Assembly: GCA_018814965.1 (NCBI GenBank)
Contig: JAHIYS010000010.1
Span: forward strand, 1-8,321
Length of the DNA stretch: 8,321 bases
Source of the DNA: Gammaproteobacteria bacterium
GTDB taxonomy: Bacteria > Pseudomonadota > Gammaproteobacteria > UBA9339
Direction: 5' to 3'
Position 1 is the first letter of the stretch, and each line of letters starts with the position of its first letter. Both the position numbers and the translations under genes were made by a program. Below are positions 1-6,817 of this stretch, in pieces. The notes beneath the pieces were generated by a model. That model saw only the letters and a list, made by a program, of their open reading frames with translations. It had not been told where the DNA came from and searched no databases.

Positions 1-661
1 CCATTCCCGCCATTGCATTACCATAACGCTCAAAAAATGCAAAAGTAGGAAGCTTTTTTGTAGTATAAACAGGGACCAATACCATCATGAGCATTGTGGA
101 TAGTGTAGCAAAACCAAACACTGCCGTTACCCAAATAATGTTCATTATTGATTTCTGAATCGCTGGATACATAATCAAAGGGATCAATGCCTCACACGGT
201 CCAAAAATAAAAATTATAAAAAGCAACCATGGGGTAAGCTCTTTAAAACTCTTTTTAGGATGAGGATGGGCATGTTCGCTGGTATGGTCATGTTCATGAA
301 CATGCATACTACCATCAGAATGAAGGTGAAAATGAAGGTGTTTTTTATTCTTAATTGCGTTTCGCATACCCCAAATAAAATAAGCAAAACCCAAACCGAT
401 TAGCAACCATGCAGCAACTTCACCACGAAAAGATTCAAAAACCTTTATCTTGTTAAGAGCAAAGCCCAAAGACATAGGGATCACCCCTAATACGACCGCT
501 GATAAAACATGTCCAATACCACAAAATAGCGTAATTACTGTGGTTCTCATCATCGACCAATGACGTGACTTAGCCAAAACAACAAAAGGCACATAGTGAT
601 CTGGTCCCAACAAGGTATGAATAAAACCTATAGATAAAGCTGAAATTAGTAAAACTGACAT
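1..661 (-). CDS. UreH/NiCoT-like membrane transporter, probable nickel permease (3'-truncated by window edge)
   Basis: A membrane protein, 220 codons visible, with its C-terminus beyond the left edge. Hydrophobic segments lie at about residues 1-17, 40-65, 82-98, 142-165 and 173-200. Segment 1 runs into an H-x5-DH motif (H15, GPDH 19-22) typical of UreH-like relatives of the NiCoT nickel/cobalt transporters. Between the third and fourth segments, residues 108-134 carry 11 histidines in 27 positions, which looks like a metal-binding loop. The ATG lies 5 bases past the upstream gene's stop, and an AGGGG ribosome site overlaps that gene's last codons, so the two are probably co-translated. Known of the family: members are found with urease, Ni-SOD and hydrogenase genes and are annotated as UreH-like or sulfite-exporter (TauE/SafE)-like. 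Nickel as substrate is inferred from the His loop and the hydrogenase context. Another divalent metal, or export rather than import, remains possible. Confidence 0.8.
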   Translation of the reverse strand, partial: MSVLLISALSIGFIHTLLGPDHYVPFVVLAKSRHWSMMRTTVITLFCGIGHVLSAVVLGVIPMSLGFALNKIKVFESFRGEVAAWLLIGLGFAYFIWGMRNAIKNKKHLHFHLHSDGSMHVHEHDHTSEHAHPHPKKSFKELTPWLLFIIFIFGPCEALIPLIMYPAIQKSIMNIIWVTAVFGFATLSTMLMMVLVPVYTTKKLPTFAFFERYGNAMAGM

Positions 662-666
662 ATATT

Positions 667-1389
667 TTATTCCCCTAACTTTTTCCGAAAATGGTTATTT
701 ACACAATCCCGATACTCACTAGCCTTCATCAATGGACGATGCACTCTTGTTAACAAATCATCATCAATTTTTCCTTGTTCTGAAAGCTGTTTGCCAGCAG
801 TTTGTAAATCTTTTTTATACCTATCGATATTATCCTGCATGGCTGGGATCTTAAACGCTCCAGCACCTGGCATTAATATTTCTCCAAGATACTCCATGTC
901 ATGCGTCTGGGCCTTATATTTAAAAGTTTGAACCAAAGCACTAAAGTACTTCATCTCAGGAAAACCTGCGCTTGATACTAAAAACATTTTTTGAATTTTA
1001 TTGTTTTCGAATCTATTAGGATGCCGCGTAAAGCCAGGGTCCTTTTTATTTTCAATTAAAAATGGTAATTGCAAAGAAATACTACGATCCAAAAAGTTCT
1101 TCATAATTCCGGTCGTAGAATAAATATATAATGGTGTAGCATAGATGATCAAATCAAAATCGTTTAACTTAGACAAAATCTCTTGCATATCATCTTGCAA
1201 AACACATTTGCCTGGGGTTTTAAACCAGCATGAAAAACAACCCAAACATGGCTTAATATTTAATTTATTTAGATAGATGGTCTCTACCTCACTACCAGCT
1301 TGCTCCATACCTAGTAATAAATTTTGCAAAATAATATCGGTATTACCATCCTTACCATGCGGCGATCCATTAATTGCTAACACTTTCAT
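667..1389 (-). CDS. Flavodoxin-fold NAD(P)H-dependent FMN reductase / iron-sulfur flavoprotein-like protein
   Basis: A 240-residue soluble flavodoxin-like protein. The N-terminus is beta1 followed by an FMN phosphate loop, GSPHGKDGNT (8-17). A second flavin-contacting stretch, ATPLYIYSTTG, is at 84-94, followed by the family helix MKNFLDR. Cysteines 48, 51, 54 and 62 form C-x2-C-x2-C-x7-C. This fits the compact [4Fe-4S] motif of archaeal iron-sulfur flavoproteins (Isf), although many 'flavodoxin family' proteins have the same spacing with no proven cluster. The C-terminal ~60 residues are charged and helical. The ATG has AGAAGG upstream at suitable spacing. The gene lies 49 bases after the protease gene and 5 bases before the transporter gene, so it belongs to the hydrogenase transcript or a sub-operon. 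A role as an alternative electron acceptor/donor or a redox protector for the hydrogenase is inference; no specific substrate can be read from the sequence. Confidence 0.85.
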   Translation of the reverse strand: MKVLAINGSPHGKDGNTDIILQNLLLGMEQAGSEVETIYLNKLNIKPCLGCFSCWFKTPGKCVLQDDMQEILSKLNDFDLIIYATPLYIYSTTGIMKNFLDRSISLQLPFLIENKKDPGFTRHPNRFENNKIQKMFLVSSAGFPEMKYFSALVQTFKYKAQTHDMEYLGEILMPGAGAFKIPAMQDNIDRYKKDLQTAGKQLSEQGKIDDDLLTRVHRPLMKASEYRDCVNNHFRKKLGE

Positions 1390-1438
1390 ATAAATTTACC
1401 TTCTTTTCAACATTGCCATTATAACCAGCAATAGAATG

Positions 1439-1891
1439 CTACATAAATTCTTTCCCAACCAAATCTAAAACCTCTGGGATTTGATTTTTTACTACCTCAC
1501 TTAATCCCTCACCAAAATCTATGCTCTCAGGCTCAATCCCAATTATTTTAATTTCAGCCTCAATCCCTAATTCTTCAGCCAACTTAAGAACCTCTGCTAA
1601 ACCAAAACCATGAGTTGATAAGGCATCACTTTTGATTTTAAGCCTTGCTTCTTTAGGGGTAAATAATCTTACCTCGCCCGGCTTTTCACCCATATAAACC
1701 GCATCGATTATAATCGCTCGCTTATACAAAGCCAATTTATCTAAAAGAGAAAAGCCATCGGTGCCAGCATCAAATAAAATTACCTGAGGATTATTTTCTT
1801 GCTGCAGGATTTTGATTATTTCGATACCTATCCCATCATCGTGACGATAAGGATTGCCAACACCAACTATAAGAACTTTAGATTCTAACAA
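1439..1891 (-). CDS. [NiFe] hydrogenase maturation endopeptidase (HycI/HyaD/HupD family)
   Basis: This protease removes the C-terminal tail of the nickel-loaded hydrogenase large subunit, presumably HydA encoded just upstream. In the longer frame counted from the GTG at 1903, the family signature GVGNPYRHDDGIG is at 14-26. The three nickel-sensing positions known from E. coli HybD (Glu16, Asp62, His93) correspond to D23, D67 (IIDAVYMGEKPGEV) and H98 (STHGFG). The family often has Asp at the first position. Total length of about 150 residues is normal. I prefer TTG at 1891 as the start (150 codons): GGAGAG lies six to eight bases upstream of it, whereas the GTG at 1903 has no ribosome site and is preceded by a REP-like repeat. 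The GTG start would add only four residues and cannot be excluded. The repeat-filled gap before it may weaken coupling to hydA. Confidence 0.93.
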   Translation of the reverse strand: MLESKVLIVGVGNPYRHDDGIGIEIIKILQQENNPQVILFDAGTDGFSLLDKLALYKRAIIIDAVYMGEKPGEVRLFTPKEARLKIKSDALSTHGFGLAEVLKLAEELGIEAEIKIIGIEPESIDFGEGLSEVVKNQIPEVLDLVGKEFM

Positions 1892-1895
1892 AAAT

Positions 1896-1901
1896 CTCTC
1901 C
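1896..1901 (-). promoter_or_regulatory. Ribosome binding site GGAGAG that favours a TTG start for the protease
   Basis: On the minus strand, GGAGAG is followed by ATTT and then TTG (1891-1889). This is the only Shine-Dalgarno-like purine run near the 5' end of the gene. The upstream in-frame GTG (1903-1901) overlaps this site and is itself preceded only by a T-run and the stem of the REP-like repeat. It is therefore used here to place the start. Confidence 0.5.
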
Positions 1902-1907
1902 ACAAAA

Positions 1908-2013
1908 ACGCAGGCTAAAGCCCGCGCCTACCAAAACCTGAAACAACCGAATTCTGTACTTACTGGGTTGCCCTCGGTAGTTCAACTCGGTAGCCGCAGG
2001 CTTTAGCCTGCGT
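1908..2013. repeat. REP doublet (BIME-like): two inverted REP units with GTAG feet
   Basis: Two 25-base units (1908-1932 and 1989-2013) are inverted copies of each other with 23 of 25 positions matching. Each is itself a hairpin. The right unit has a perfect 8-bp stem CGCAGGCT/AGCCTGCG (1996-2013) preceded by GTAG (1990-1993). The left unit has the same foot as CTAC (1928-1931) and one stem mismatch. The GTAG feet face each other across a 56-base spacer. A GTAG tetranucleotide 5' of an imperfect palindrome is the known signature of REP sequences mobilised by REP-associated tyrosine (Y1) transposases. No transposase gene is in the window, so any mobility would be supplied in trans. The doublet sits directly upstream of the protease gene and could affect transcript stability there. 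Confidence 0.8.
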
Positions 2014-2049
2014 CATGGCCACCCAAAAAAAAGAATTGCAAATTAACAA

Positions 2050-2194
2050 GAATTTGTATTCATGTTCGCTATAATGAGACAGAGCGCATTAGTTTTCGAG
2101 AACCGTTGCGTAGTCACACCTTGGCGTGATGAGCAAAGGATCGCAGAAAATCAATGCGATATGGCCATCATAGTTAGAACATAAATACAAATTC
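2050..2194. repeat. 145-bp imperfect foldback (MITE-like palindrome) at the 3' end of hydA
   Basis: The whole segment folds back on itself around a centre at about 2121-2122. The outer arms begin with 11 identical bases (GAATTTGTATT on both strands), then ATGTTC, CGCATT and TTTTC blocks match between arms. The innermost part pairs TCAC/GTGA around CCTTGG. Mismatches and one-base bulges are spread along the stem. The right terminus reaches the first base of the hydA stop codon (2194-2196). There is no coding potential and no recognised tRNA or riboswitch motif. It may be a miniature mobile element; as RNA it would be a long hairpin directly after hydA and could attenuate transcription or stabilise the hydBGDA message. 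It does not resemble the REP doublet beside it or the 81-bp palindromes on the right. Confidence 0.7.
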
Positions 2195-3483
2195 TATACA
2201 AATTCCACAGTCAATATATGCGCCGAACACGAAATACAAGGATCATATGCACGCACCATCATCTCAAGCATAAGAGTTATCTCTTCTTGTGATTTATCCA
2301 TAATGGTTGGCAATAAAGCTTTGAAATCGTTTTCAATATTATCCAGATTTTGACCGGTTGGGATAATACAATTAGCTTTCTTCATCAAACCATCATCGCC
2401 ATAAGTATAATCGTGATAAAGAATACCGCGGGGAACCTCAACTGCACCCACACCGTTGCATGCTTTTACTGGGAACTTACGATCCTCAACTTCAAGCTGC
2501 ATATTAAGTAATCTTTCAGCTGCGGCAATTGCATCATCAGCTATATGGAATAACTCAACAAACTGTGCCACCGTGTTCATATATGAGTTATAGCATGGTG
2601 CCTTTAAGCCAAGCTCTTCAGCAGCTTCCTTAGCACTATCAGACAACCACTCATGACTATTGTTAAAACGCGCAAGAGCACCCACCATAAATGAATCACG
2701 ATTATGTTTTGCTCTTTTTGCAGTTGAATGATCGATCAAATACTCGTTAGTAAAATCACGGTAATTTTTATAAGAGGTCTCGCCAGTATCACTTGAAAAA
2801 ATATTACCCTCTAAAATCGCATACTCACCCTTTTTATAAAGAGAGATATATTCTGTCTCACGCTCAAATGATGGCAACTTCAACGTTTTTAAAGTTTTCA
2901 CCCCTTGCTTTAGTTCATTCTGTGCATCTTTAAGCTTGAGAATAATATCTTCTAGTTGTTCTTTTGAGGGAACTTTAGTAATCGCTTTTGGAAAAAGATT
3001 AACCGGGTGAATCAATCTTCCCCCAATGATATCCCCAATATGATGCCCTAAACGCTTTAATTTCAAAGCTTGTACCACCACATCTTTATGGGTACTAACC
3101 AAGGGTAATACCGATTTAGCACCAACAAAATCCGGGACTGCTAAAAAATAGATGTGAAGCACATGGCTTTCAAAATACTCACCACAGTTTATCAAACGAC
3201 GCAATAACCTCTCTTGCTCTGATATTTTAATCCCAAAAGCATCCTCTGTTGCAGCTAAAGAGGCCAACTGATGACCTACAGAACAAATGCCACAAATACG
3301 ACTAGTGATTAATGCTGCTTCATCAAAATGCCTACCTTTAAGCATCGCTTCGAAAAACCTTGGAGCTTCTACAATTTCTAACTTACATTCTTTAAGCTCG
3401 CCATTTTGGATATCAACTTTGATATTCCCATGACCTTCAACACGAGTAATATGATGCACATCAATATGAACATTATTTGCCAT
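2194..3483 (-). CDS. hydA: Group 3b [NiFe] hydrogenase / sulfhydrogenase alpha (large, Ni-Fe) subunit
   Basis: The catalytic subunit, 429 residues, cytoplasmic (no signal). The nickel ligands are seen in the N-terminal L1 motif RICGICSVGH (62-71, C64 and C67) and the C-terminal L2 motif DPCISCSAH (414-422, C416 and C419). The conserved RVEG is at 14-17 with E16. Only seven residues follow H422, which fits a short peptide removed by the maturation protease encoded downstream. The ATG has a strong AAGGAGGT site nine bases upstream and overlaps the end of hydD by 11 bases, so translation is coupled. Known of the family: group 3b enzymes reversibly transfer electrons between H2 and NAD(P)H, and the Pyrococcus enzyme also reduces polysulfide in vitro. 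The last codons, GAA TTT GTA, are part of a 10-base motif repeated in the adjoining foldback element. Confidence 0.97.
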   Translation of the reverse strand: MANNVHIDVHHITRVEGHGNIKVDIQNGELKECKLEIVEAPRFFEAMLKGRHFDEAALITSRICGICSVGHQLASLAATEDAFGIKISEQERLLRRLINCGEYFESHVLHIYFLAVPDFVGAKSVLPLVSTHKDVVVQALKLKRLGHHIGDIIGGRLIHPVNLFPKAITKVPSKEQLEDIILKLKDAQNELKQGVKTLKTLKLPSFERETEYISLYKKGEYAILEGNIFSSDTGETSYKNYRDFTNEYLIDHSTAKRAKHNRDSFMVGALARFNNSHEWLSDSAKEAAEELGLKAPCYNSYMNTVAQFVELFHIADDAIAAAERLLNMQLEVEDRKFPVKACNGVGAVEVPRGILYHDYTYGDDGLMKKANCIIPTGQNLDNIENDFKALLPTIMDKSQEEITLMLEMMVRAYDPCISCSAHILTVEFV

Positions 3484-4231
3484 CGGGAAATACCTCCTTA
3501 TTGCGCTCTAAGAAAAGCTTAAATTTTTCTTGCATCTGATCAAAAGTAAGATTGTATCTTTGCATAATATCTTGTTGCGATTTAAGATTTGGCTCTGGAA
3601 TTATACCGCGACAACCAAAACAGTAACCGCCATTACTTGGACAGCGAGCATTACAACCAGCGCGAGTAACAGGCCCTAAACATTGGATCCCTTTCTCATA
3701 AACACAAACATTTTCATTGCGTTTACACTCTACACAGACTGGATATTCTGGAATATCAGGCTTTTTACCCAAAACTAAATTTTTCACTACCCGTACAAAT
3801 TCATCAGTATCAATAGGACATCCAGGAATAAATGCATCCACCTCAACTATTTCGTGCACTGCACGTGCAGTAGTTGTTTCATACTTTGTTGGATCATCAG
3901 GATAAACATCCTGTTGATATTCAGCTTTAGTTTGGAAATTCTTCAAAGCATTAATACCAGCAATAGTCGAACAGGCACCTAAAGTGATTAAGATTTTGGC
4001 AGTTTCGCGAATCTTTTGAAGTCTTGGAATATCAGAGTCACGAGTTATAGTGCCTTCAACAATAGCGATATCATAGCTATCTGACTTCTCACTAATCGCT
4101 TCTCTAAATTCAACAATGTCGATAACCTCAAGTAAATCCAATAATTGCTCAGGGGTTAAATCAATCGCTGCCAATTGGCACCCTTCACAACAAGAAAAAT
4201 CAAAAAATGCAACCTTTGGTTTAGTAGCCAT
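3473..4231 (-). CDS. hydD: Group 3b [NiFe] hydrogenase delta (small, Fe-S) subunit
   Basis: The electron-relay small subunit, 252 residues, without the Tat leader of periplasmic enzymes, consistent with a cytoplasmic enzyme. Proximal cluster ligands are visible as CCEGC (14-18; C15 and C18), GACS (C87) and GCP (C138). Further cysteines for medial and distal clusters are C166, C169, C176, C184, C193, C197, C204 and C207, so three clusters are plausible. Length and cysteine pattern match the NADP-linked sulfhydrogenase small subunit (about 260 residues in Pyrococcus). Its ATG shares one base with the hydG stop (TAATG), with GAGGAG about ten bases upstream; its own end overlaps hydA. It hands electrons from the Ni-Fe site to HydG and HydB. 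Confidence 0.96.
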   Translation of the reverse strand: MATKPKVAFFDFSCCEGCQLAAIDLTPEQLLDLLEVIDIVEFREAISEKSDSYDIAIVEGTITRDSDIPRLQKIRETAKILITLGACSTIAGINALKNFQTKAEYQQDVYPDDPTKYETTTARAVHEIVEVDAFIPGCPIDTDEFVRVVKNLVLGKKPDIPEYPVCVECKRNENVCVYEKGIQCLGPVTRAGCNARCPSNGGYCFGCRGIIPEPNLKSQQDIMQRYNLTFDQMQEKFKLFLERNKEVFPDGK

Positions 4232-5091
4232 TAAAGTAACTCCTCATTTTTCTCAACTTCGGCATAATTAAATACTGGCCCTTCTTGACAAACATAGATG
4301 CCTTCCATTTGACAGTGACCGCATTTACCAACACCACATTTCATCCTACGCTCTAGATCTATATAAATATTTTCTTTCGGCATATTCTTTTCCAACAATG
4401 CCTTTAATACAAACTTGTACATAATTGGCGGACCAACAACCATGGCTATAGTCTCATTAGGATTAAAATCAATTTTTGGAATCAAAGTAGTAATAACCCC
4501 ACAACTACCTGTCCAATTTTCATCAGCCTTGTCTACCGTTTCAAGCAACTCAACATTACCACCAATTTTTGATAACTCATCTAATTCATGAGCATACATT
4601 CTGTCTTTCGAAGTCCGGCAACCATAAAGCACTGAGATCTTTTTATATTTATCACGCTCCGGAACCACCTTATTGATCAACGAACGTAGTGGTGCATAAC
4701 CAAGTCCACCAACAATAAATAGAAGATGTTTTCCTAGCATGGTTGAGAGAGTTTTTTCAGCAAACCCATTACCAAATGGCCCGCGTATATAAACAATATC
4801 TCCAACATTTAAAGTATGGAGTTTTTTAGTAACATCACCAATTGCCCTAACACACATATCGAAACGATTATGCTCAGCTGGAGCAGATGAAATAGATATT
4901 GGAGCTTCACCAATGCCAAGAACTGAAACTTGCAAAAATTGTCCTGGGACATGCCCAAGTTTTGGACGATCTAGCAACGCTAACTCAAAGAACTTTTCAT
5001 TCTCAGTAAAATCTTTGATTTTTAAAATCTTGGCTCGTTCCGGAAGATAAAGCTTCGGATCTGATTCCCTTAAATTTAACTTGGTTCTCAT
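4231..5091 (-). CDS. hydG: Group 3b hydrogenase gamma subunit: FAD / NAD(P) reductase with [2Fe-2S] centre
   Basis: A 286-residue ferredoxin-NADP reductase-type diaphorase subunit, related to dihydroorotate dehydrogenase electron-transfer subunit PyrK. The FAD-binding barrel occupies about residues 15-105, with PGQFLQV (49-55) and the flavin motif APISISS (63-69). The nucleotide-binding half holds GGLGYAPLRS (128-137) and VVGPPIMYK (218-226). A C-terminal cysteine set C252, C257, C260 and C268 (C-x4-C-x2-C-x7-C) matches the PyrK-type [2Fe-2S] site. The ATG is preceded by GGAGAG with a good spacer. A 112-base gap separates it from hydB, unlike the overlapping genes downstream. Choice of NADP over NAD is inferred from the family, not read from residues. 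The symbol follows the Pyrococcus hydBGDA naming; it is not the radical-SAM HydG of [FeFe] hydrogenase maturation. Confidence 0.95.
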   Translation of the reverse strand: MRTKLNLRESDPKLYLPERAKILKIKDFTENEKFFELALLDRPKLGHVPGQFLQVSVLGIGEAPISISSAPAEHNRFDMCVRAIGDVTKKLHTLNVGDIVYIRGPFGNGFAEKTLSTMLGKHLLFIVGGLGYAPLRSLINKVVPERDKYKKISVLYGCRTSKDRMYAHELDELSKIGGNVELLETVDKADENWTGSCGVITTLIPKIDFNPNETIAMVVGPPIMYKFVLKALLEKNMPKENIYIDLERRMKCGVGKCGHCQMEGIYVCQEGPVFNYAEVEKNEELL

Positions 5092-5203
5092 TATTTCTCT
5101 CCAACCTTCATTACTTTAATAGTATCCAATAAAACTAAATGCGCTCACATGAACTCGCTAAGTTGAGACAAAAATCGATGATTTACGCCCAAATTAGTAG
5201 AGT

Positions 5204-6232
5204 TTATGAATCTGCCCCAATAGCCTCAGCAATTCTCTTTGGGCTAATATCAGCTAAACATGCACGCACACATCTACCGCAACCAACACAAACTGCTTGG
5301 TTATGTTTTTTCATCAAGAAATTAAACTTACGGTTTATACGATGATGTAATCTATAGGTGGCGGTATGACGAAAGTTTTCTCCGCTACCAACGGCTGCGA
5401 AAGGGGTAACCATACAAGCATCCCATTTACGGACCCGCTCCCCTTTTTTAAGATTCAATTGCCACTCATCACCAACATCAAAACAATAACAGGTTGGACA
5501 AACCATAATACAGGAGCCGCAGCTTAAACAGCGCGATCCCTCTTGATCCCACACCGCGTGATGTTTGTTTTGCTCAAAGAGTTCTGGAAGTTTAGCTAAA
5601 TTTTTAAAAGGTTTCTCTTGACCAAAATTAGCTGCTTTTTTCGCTTGGCAAGAGGTAATTTCATCCCCATTGGCTTTAGAAGTAGTCAAGTATTTACTGA
5701 TAAATTGACTCCCCTTGTCAGTTGCAATTTCTATAGCATAACCATCTGCGATCTCATAGAGCATCAAGTCAAATCCGCCTGTAGCATCTTGTGACCCCAC
5801 TTTGAAACAGAAAGCATCTTTATCACAGATCTTCTCGCAATCAATACCAATTACCACCGTTTGCTCAACTTTTGCCAAGTAATTCGGATCACCATGATCA
5901 TCAGCAAAAGCTTCATGGAGTATCTTAAACCCATTTAAATCACAAGGACGAATACCGAAAAGCACTGTAGGCTTAGCCTCTATTTTAGCGCTAATTTTGC
6001 CATCAGCAGTATATTCTAAAATGGTCTCATCTTGGGGAAAAAAGAATTTTTTAGGCGAAAGAACTGTTGGCTGGTAATCGAACACTACTTCAGTTGGGCT
6101 TTTGATTATATCATACAGAACCCTATCATCCTTTTTCGTCAAAGCAGCCACTTGATAGTCGGCTAATGCTTTGTCTAAACCTTGAAGCAAATCTTTTTTG
6201 GTGATAACAAACTCCGGTGTTTGTGCGCTCAT
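5204..6232 (-). CDS. hydB: Group 3b hydrogenase / sulfhydrogenase beta subunit, 2x[4Fe-4S]
   Basis: The first structural gene of the operon, 342 residues. The N-terminal two thirds resemble the coenzyme F420 hydrogenase/HydB-type region, with the conserved GIRPCDLNGF (93-102) and IGIDCEKICD (129-137). The C-terminal third has two ferredoxin-type cysteine clusters: C235, C238, C241, C245 with additional C248 and C250 (family pattern CPTCYC), and C315, C318, C321, C325. It should carry electrons between the HydD relay and the HydG flavin; in the Pyrococcus enzyme this subunit has been linked to sulfur reduction. The start is an ATG with AAAGGA eight bases upstream. It heads the leftward transcript and faces the divergent lipoprotein gene. 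At 342 residues it is slightly shorter than archaeal homologues, but no domain is missing. Confidence 0.95.
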   Translation of the reverse strand: MSAQTPEFVITKKDLLQGLDKALADYQVAALTKKDDRVLYDIIKSPTEVVFDYQPTVLSPKKFFFPQDETILEYTADGKISAKIEAKPTVLFGIRPCDLNGFKILHEAFADDHGDPNYLAKVEQTVVIGIDCEKICDKDAFCFKVGSQDATGGFDLMLYEIADGYAIEIATDKGSQFISKYLTTSKANGDEITSCQAKKAANFGQEKPFKNLAKLPELFEQNKHHAVWDQEGSRCLSCGSCIMVCPTCYCFDVGDEWQLNLKKGERVRKWDACMVTPFAAVGSGENFRHTATYRLHHRINRKFNFLMKKHNQAVCVGCGRCVRACLADISPKRIAEAIGADS

Positions 6233-6581
6233 TATTGTTATCCTTTATTTGTTAATGAAATTTTAAAAATACTATGCGTACGACATATAAACATAAAATT
6301 CTAGCCAATCTAATTACTAACCTGATTTATCTTGCCAACTTACCCAAAAGATTATGTATTTTATAATAAAAACCTTTTTACGGCCAGTTATGTTAGCAAA
6401 AAACTAGATATTTTAGCATCCGCCCCTCCCACTGCATTTTTTGAATAAAAATATACTGTAAAAATTAACTAAGCCACTATGAATTAAGTTTATTTTATAG
6501 CTTTTAAGCTCTGAATTTGGGATAATAAAGCGTTTTCAATTTTTTATTACCTATCAATTACATGGAACATGGAGGAATAAT
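6233..6581. other. Divergent intergenic spacer between hydB and the lipoprotein gene
   Basis: This is 349 bases of AT-rich DNA without an open frame of note in either direction. It must contain the promoter of the hydBGDA transcript and that of the lipoprotein gene. On the minus strand TTGGCA (6338-6333) is a fair -35 hexamer, but nothing resembling TATAAT follows at 16-18 bases, so I do not call a sigma-70 promoter for hydB. I see no -24/-12 GG-N10-GC pair of a sigma-54 promoter and no clear operator. On the plus strand there is an extended -10 candidate, listed separately. Confidence 0.7.
6518..6526 (+). promoter_or_regulatory. Candidate extended -10 promoter element for the lipoprotein gene
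   Basis: TGG followed by GATAAT forms an extended -10 (TGn plus a five-of-six match to TATAAT). It lies about 55 bases before the lipoprotein ATG, a sensible leader length. No good -35 lies 16-18 bases upstream, as is common for extended -10 promoters. In AT-rich DNA such a match can arise by chance. Confidence 0.28.
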
Positions 6582-6809
6582 ATGAGTAATTACAAATTAA
6601 TTATTGGTTTAACCCTGTTGCTGGCCTCAGTTGGATGTGCTGACATGAAAGGACGCGACATAGGCACTATTTCAGGCGCAGCTATCGGGGCCGGCTTAGG
6701 CAGCCAAATTGGCGGATCAGGAGCAGCTAATGCCCTTGGCGCCGTAGGCGGTGCGGTTATTGGCGGAGTTGTTGGCCGGGAAGCCGGTAAAAGCATGGAA
6801 AATAAATAA
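6582..6809 (+). CDS. Small glycine-zipper outer-membrane lipoprotein (OsmB/SlyB-like)
   Basis: A 75-residue lipoprotein. A Lys-containing N-terminus and a hydrophobic stretch (6-17) lead to a lipobox-like LLASVGC with the lipidated Cys at 19. Ser at -3 is less common than Leu but acceptable. Ala at +2 predicts sorting to the outer membrane. The mature part has a Gly-rich glycine-zipper two-helix region at about 28-67, with GxxxG repeats (GAAIGAGLG, GAVGGAVIGG), the pattern of the Rick_17kDa/OsmB group (glycine zipper 2TM). Length matches OsmB. The GGAGG ribosome site sits six bases before the ATG. It is transcribed away from the hydrogenase operon and shows no functional link to it. Members of this group are associated with envelope stress; a precise role cannot be stated. 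Confidence 0.88.
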   Translation: MSNYKLIIGLTLLLASVGCADMKGRDIGTISGAAIGAGLGSQIGGSGAANALGAVGGAVIGGVVGREAGKSMENK

Positions 6810-6817
6810 GTTGTTGG

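Noticed and set aside
2054..2075. Promoter with TATAAT at 2070-2075 in the foldback
   Set aside because: The only -35-like hexamer, TTGTAT, is ten bases away, too close, and it would read rightward against hydA.
3717..3905. 62-codon plus-strand frame inside hydD
   Set aside because: Antisense to conserved Fe-S cysteine coding of the small subunit; no independent start signal.
5139..5345. 68-codon plus-strand frame across the hydB end
   Set aside because: Mostly antisense to the second ferredoxin motif of hydB; no ribosome site or family.
6273..6287. TATG-N7-CATA inverted repeat upstream of hydB as an operator
   Set aside because: Four-base half-sites in AT-rich DNA are expected by chance and match no regulator box I know.
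6590..6796. Pro/Ala-rich minus-strand frame under the lipoprotein gene
   Set aside because: The Pro/Ala composition is simply the complement of glycine-rich coding in the lipoprotein.
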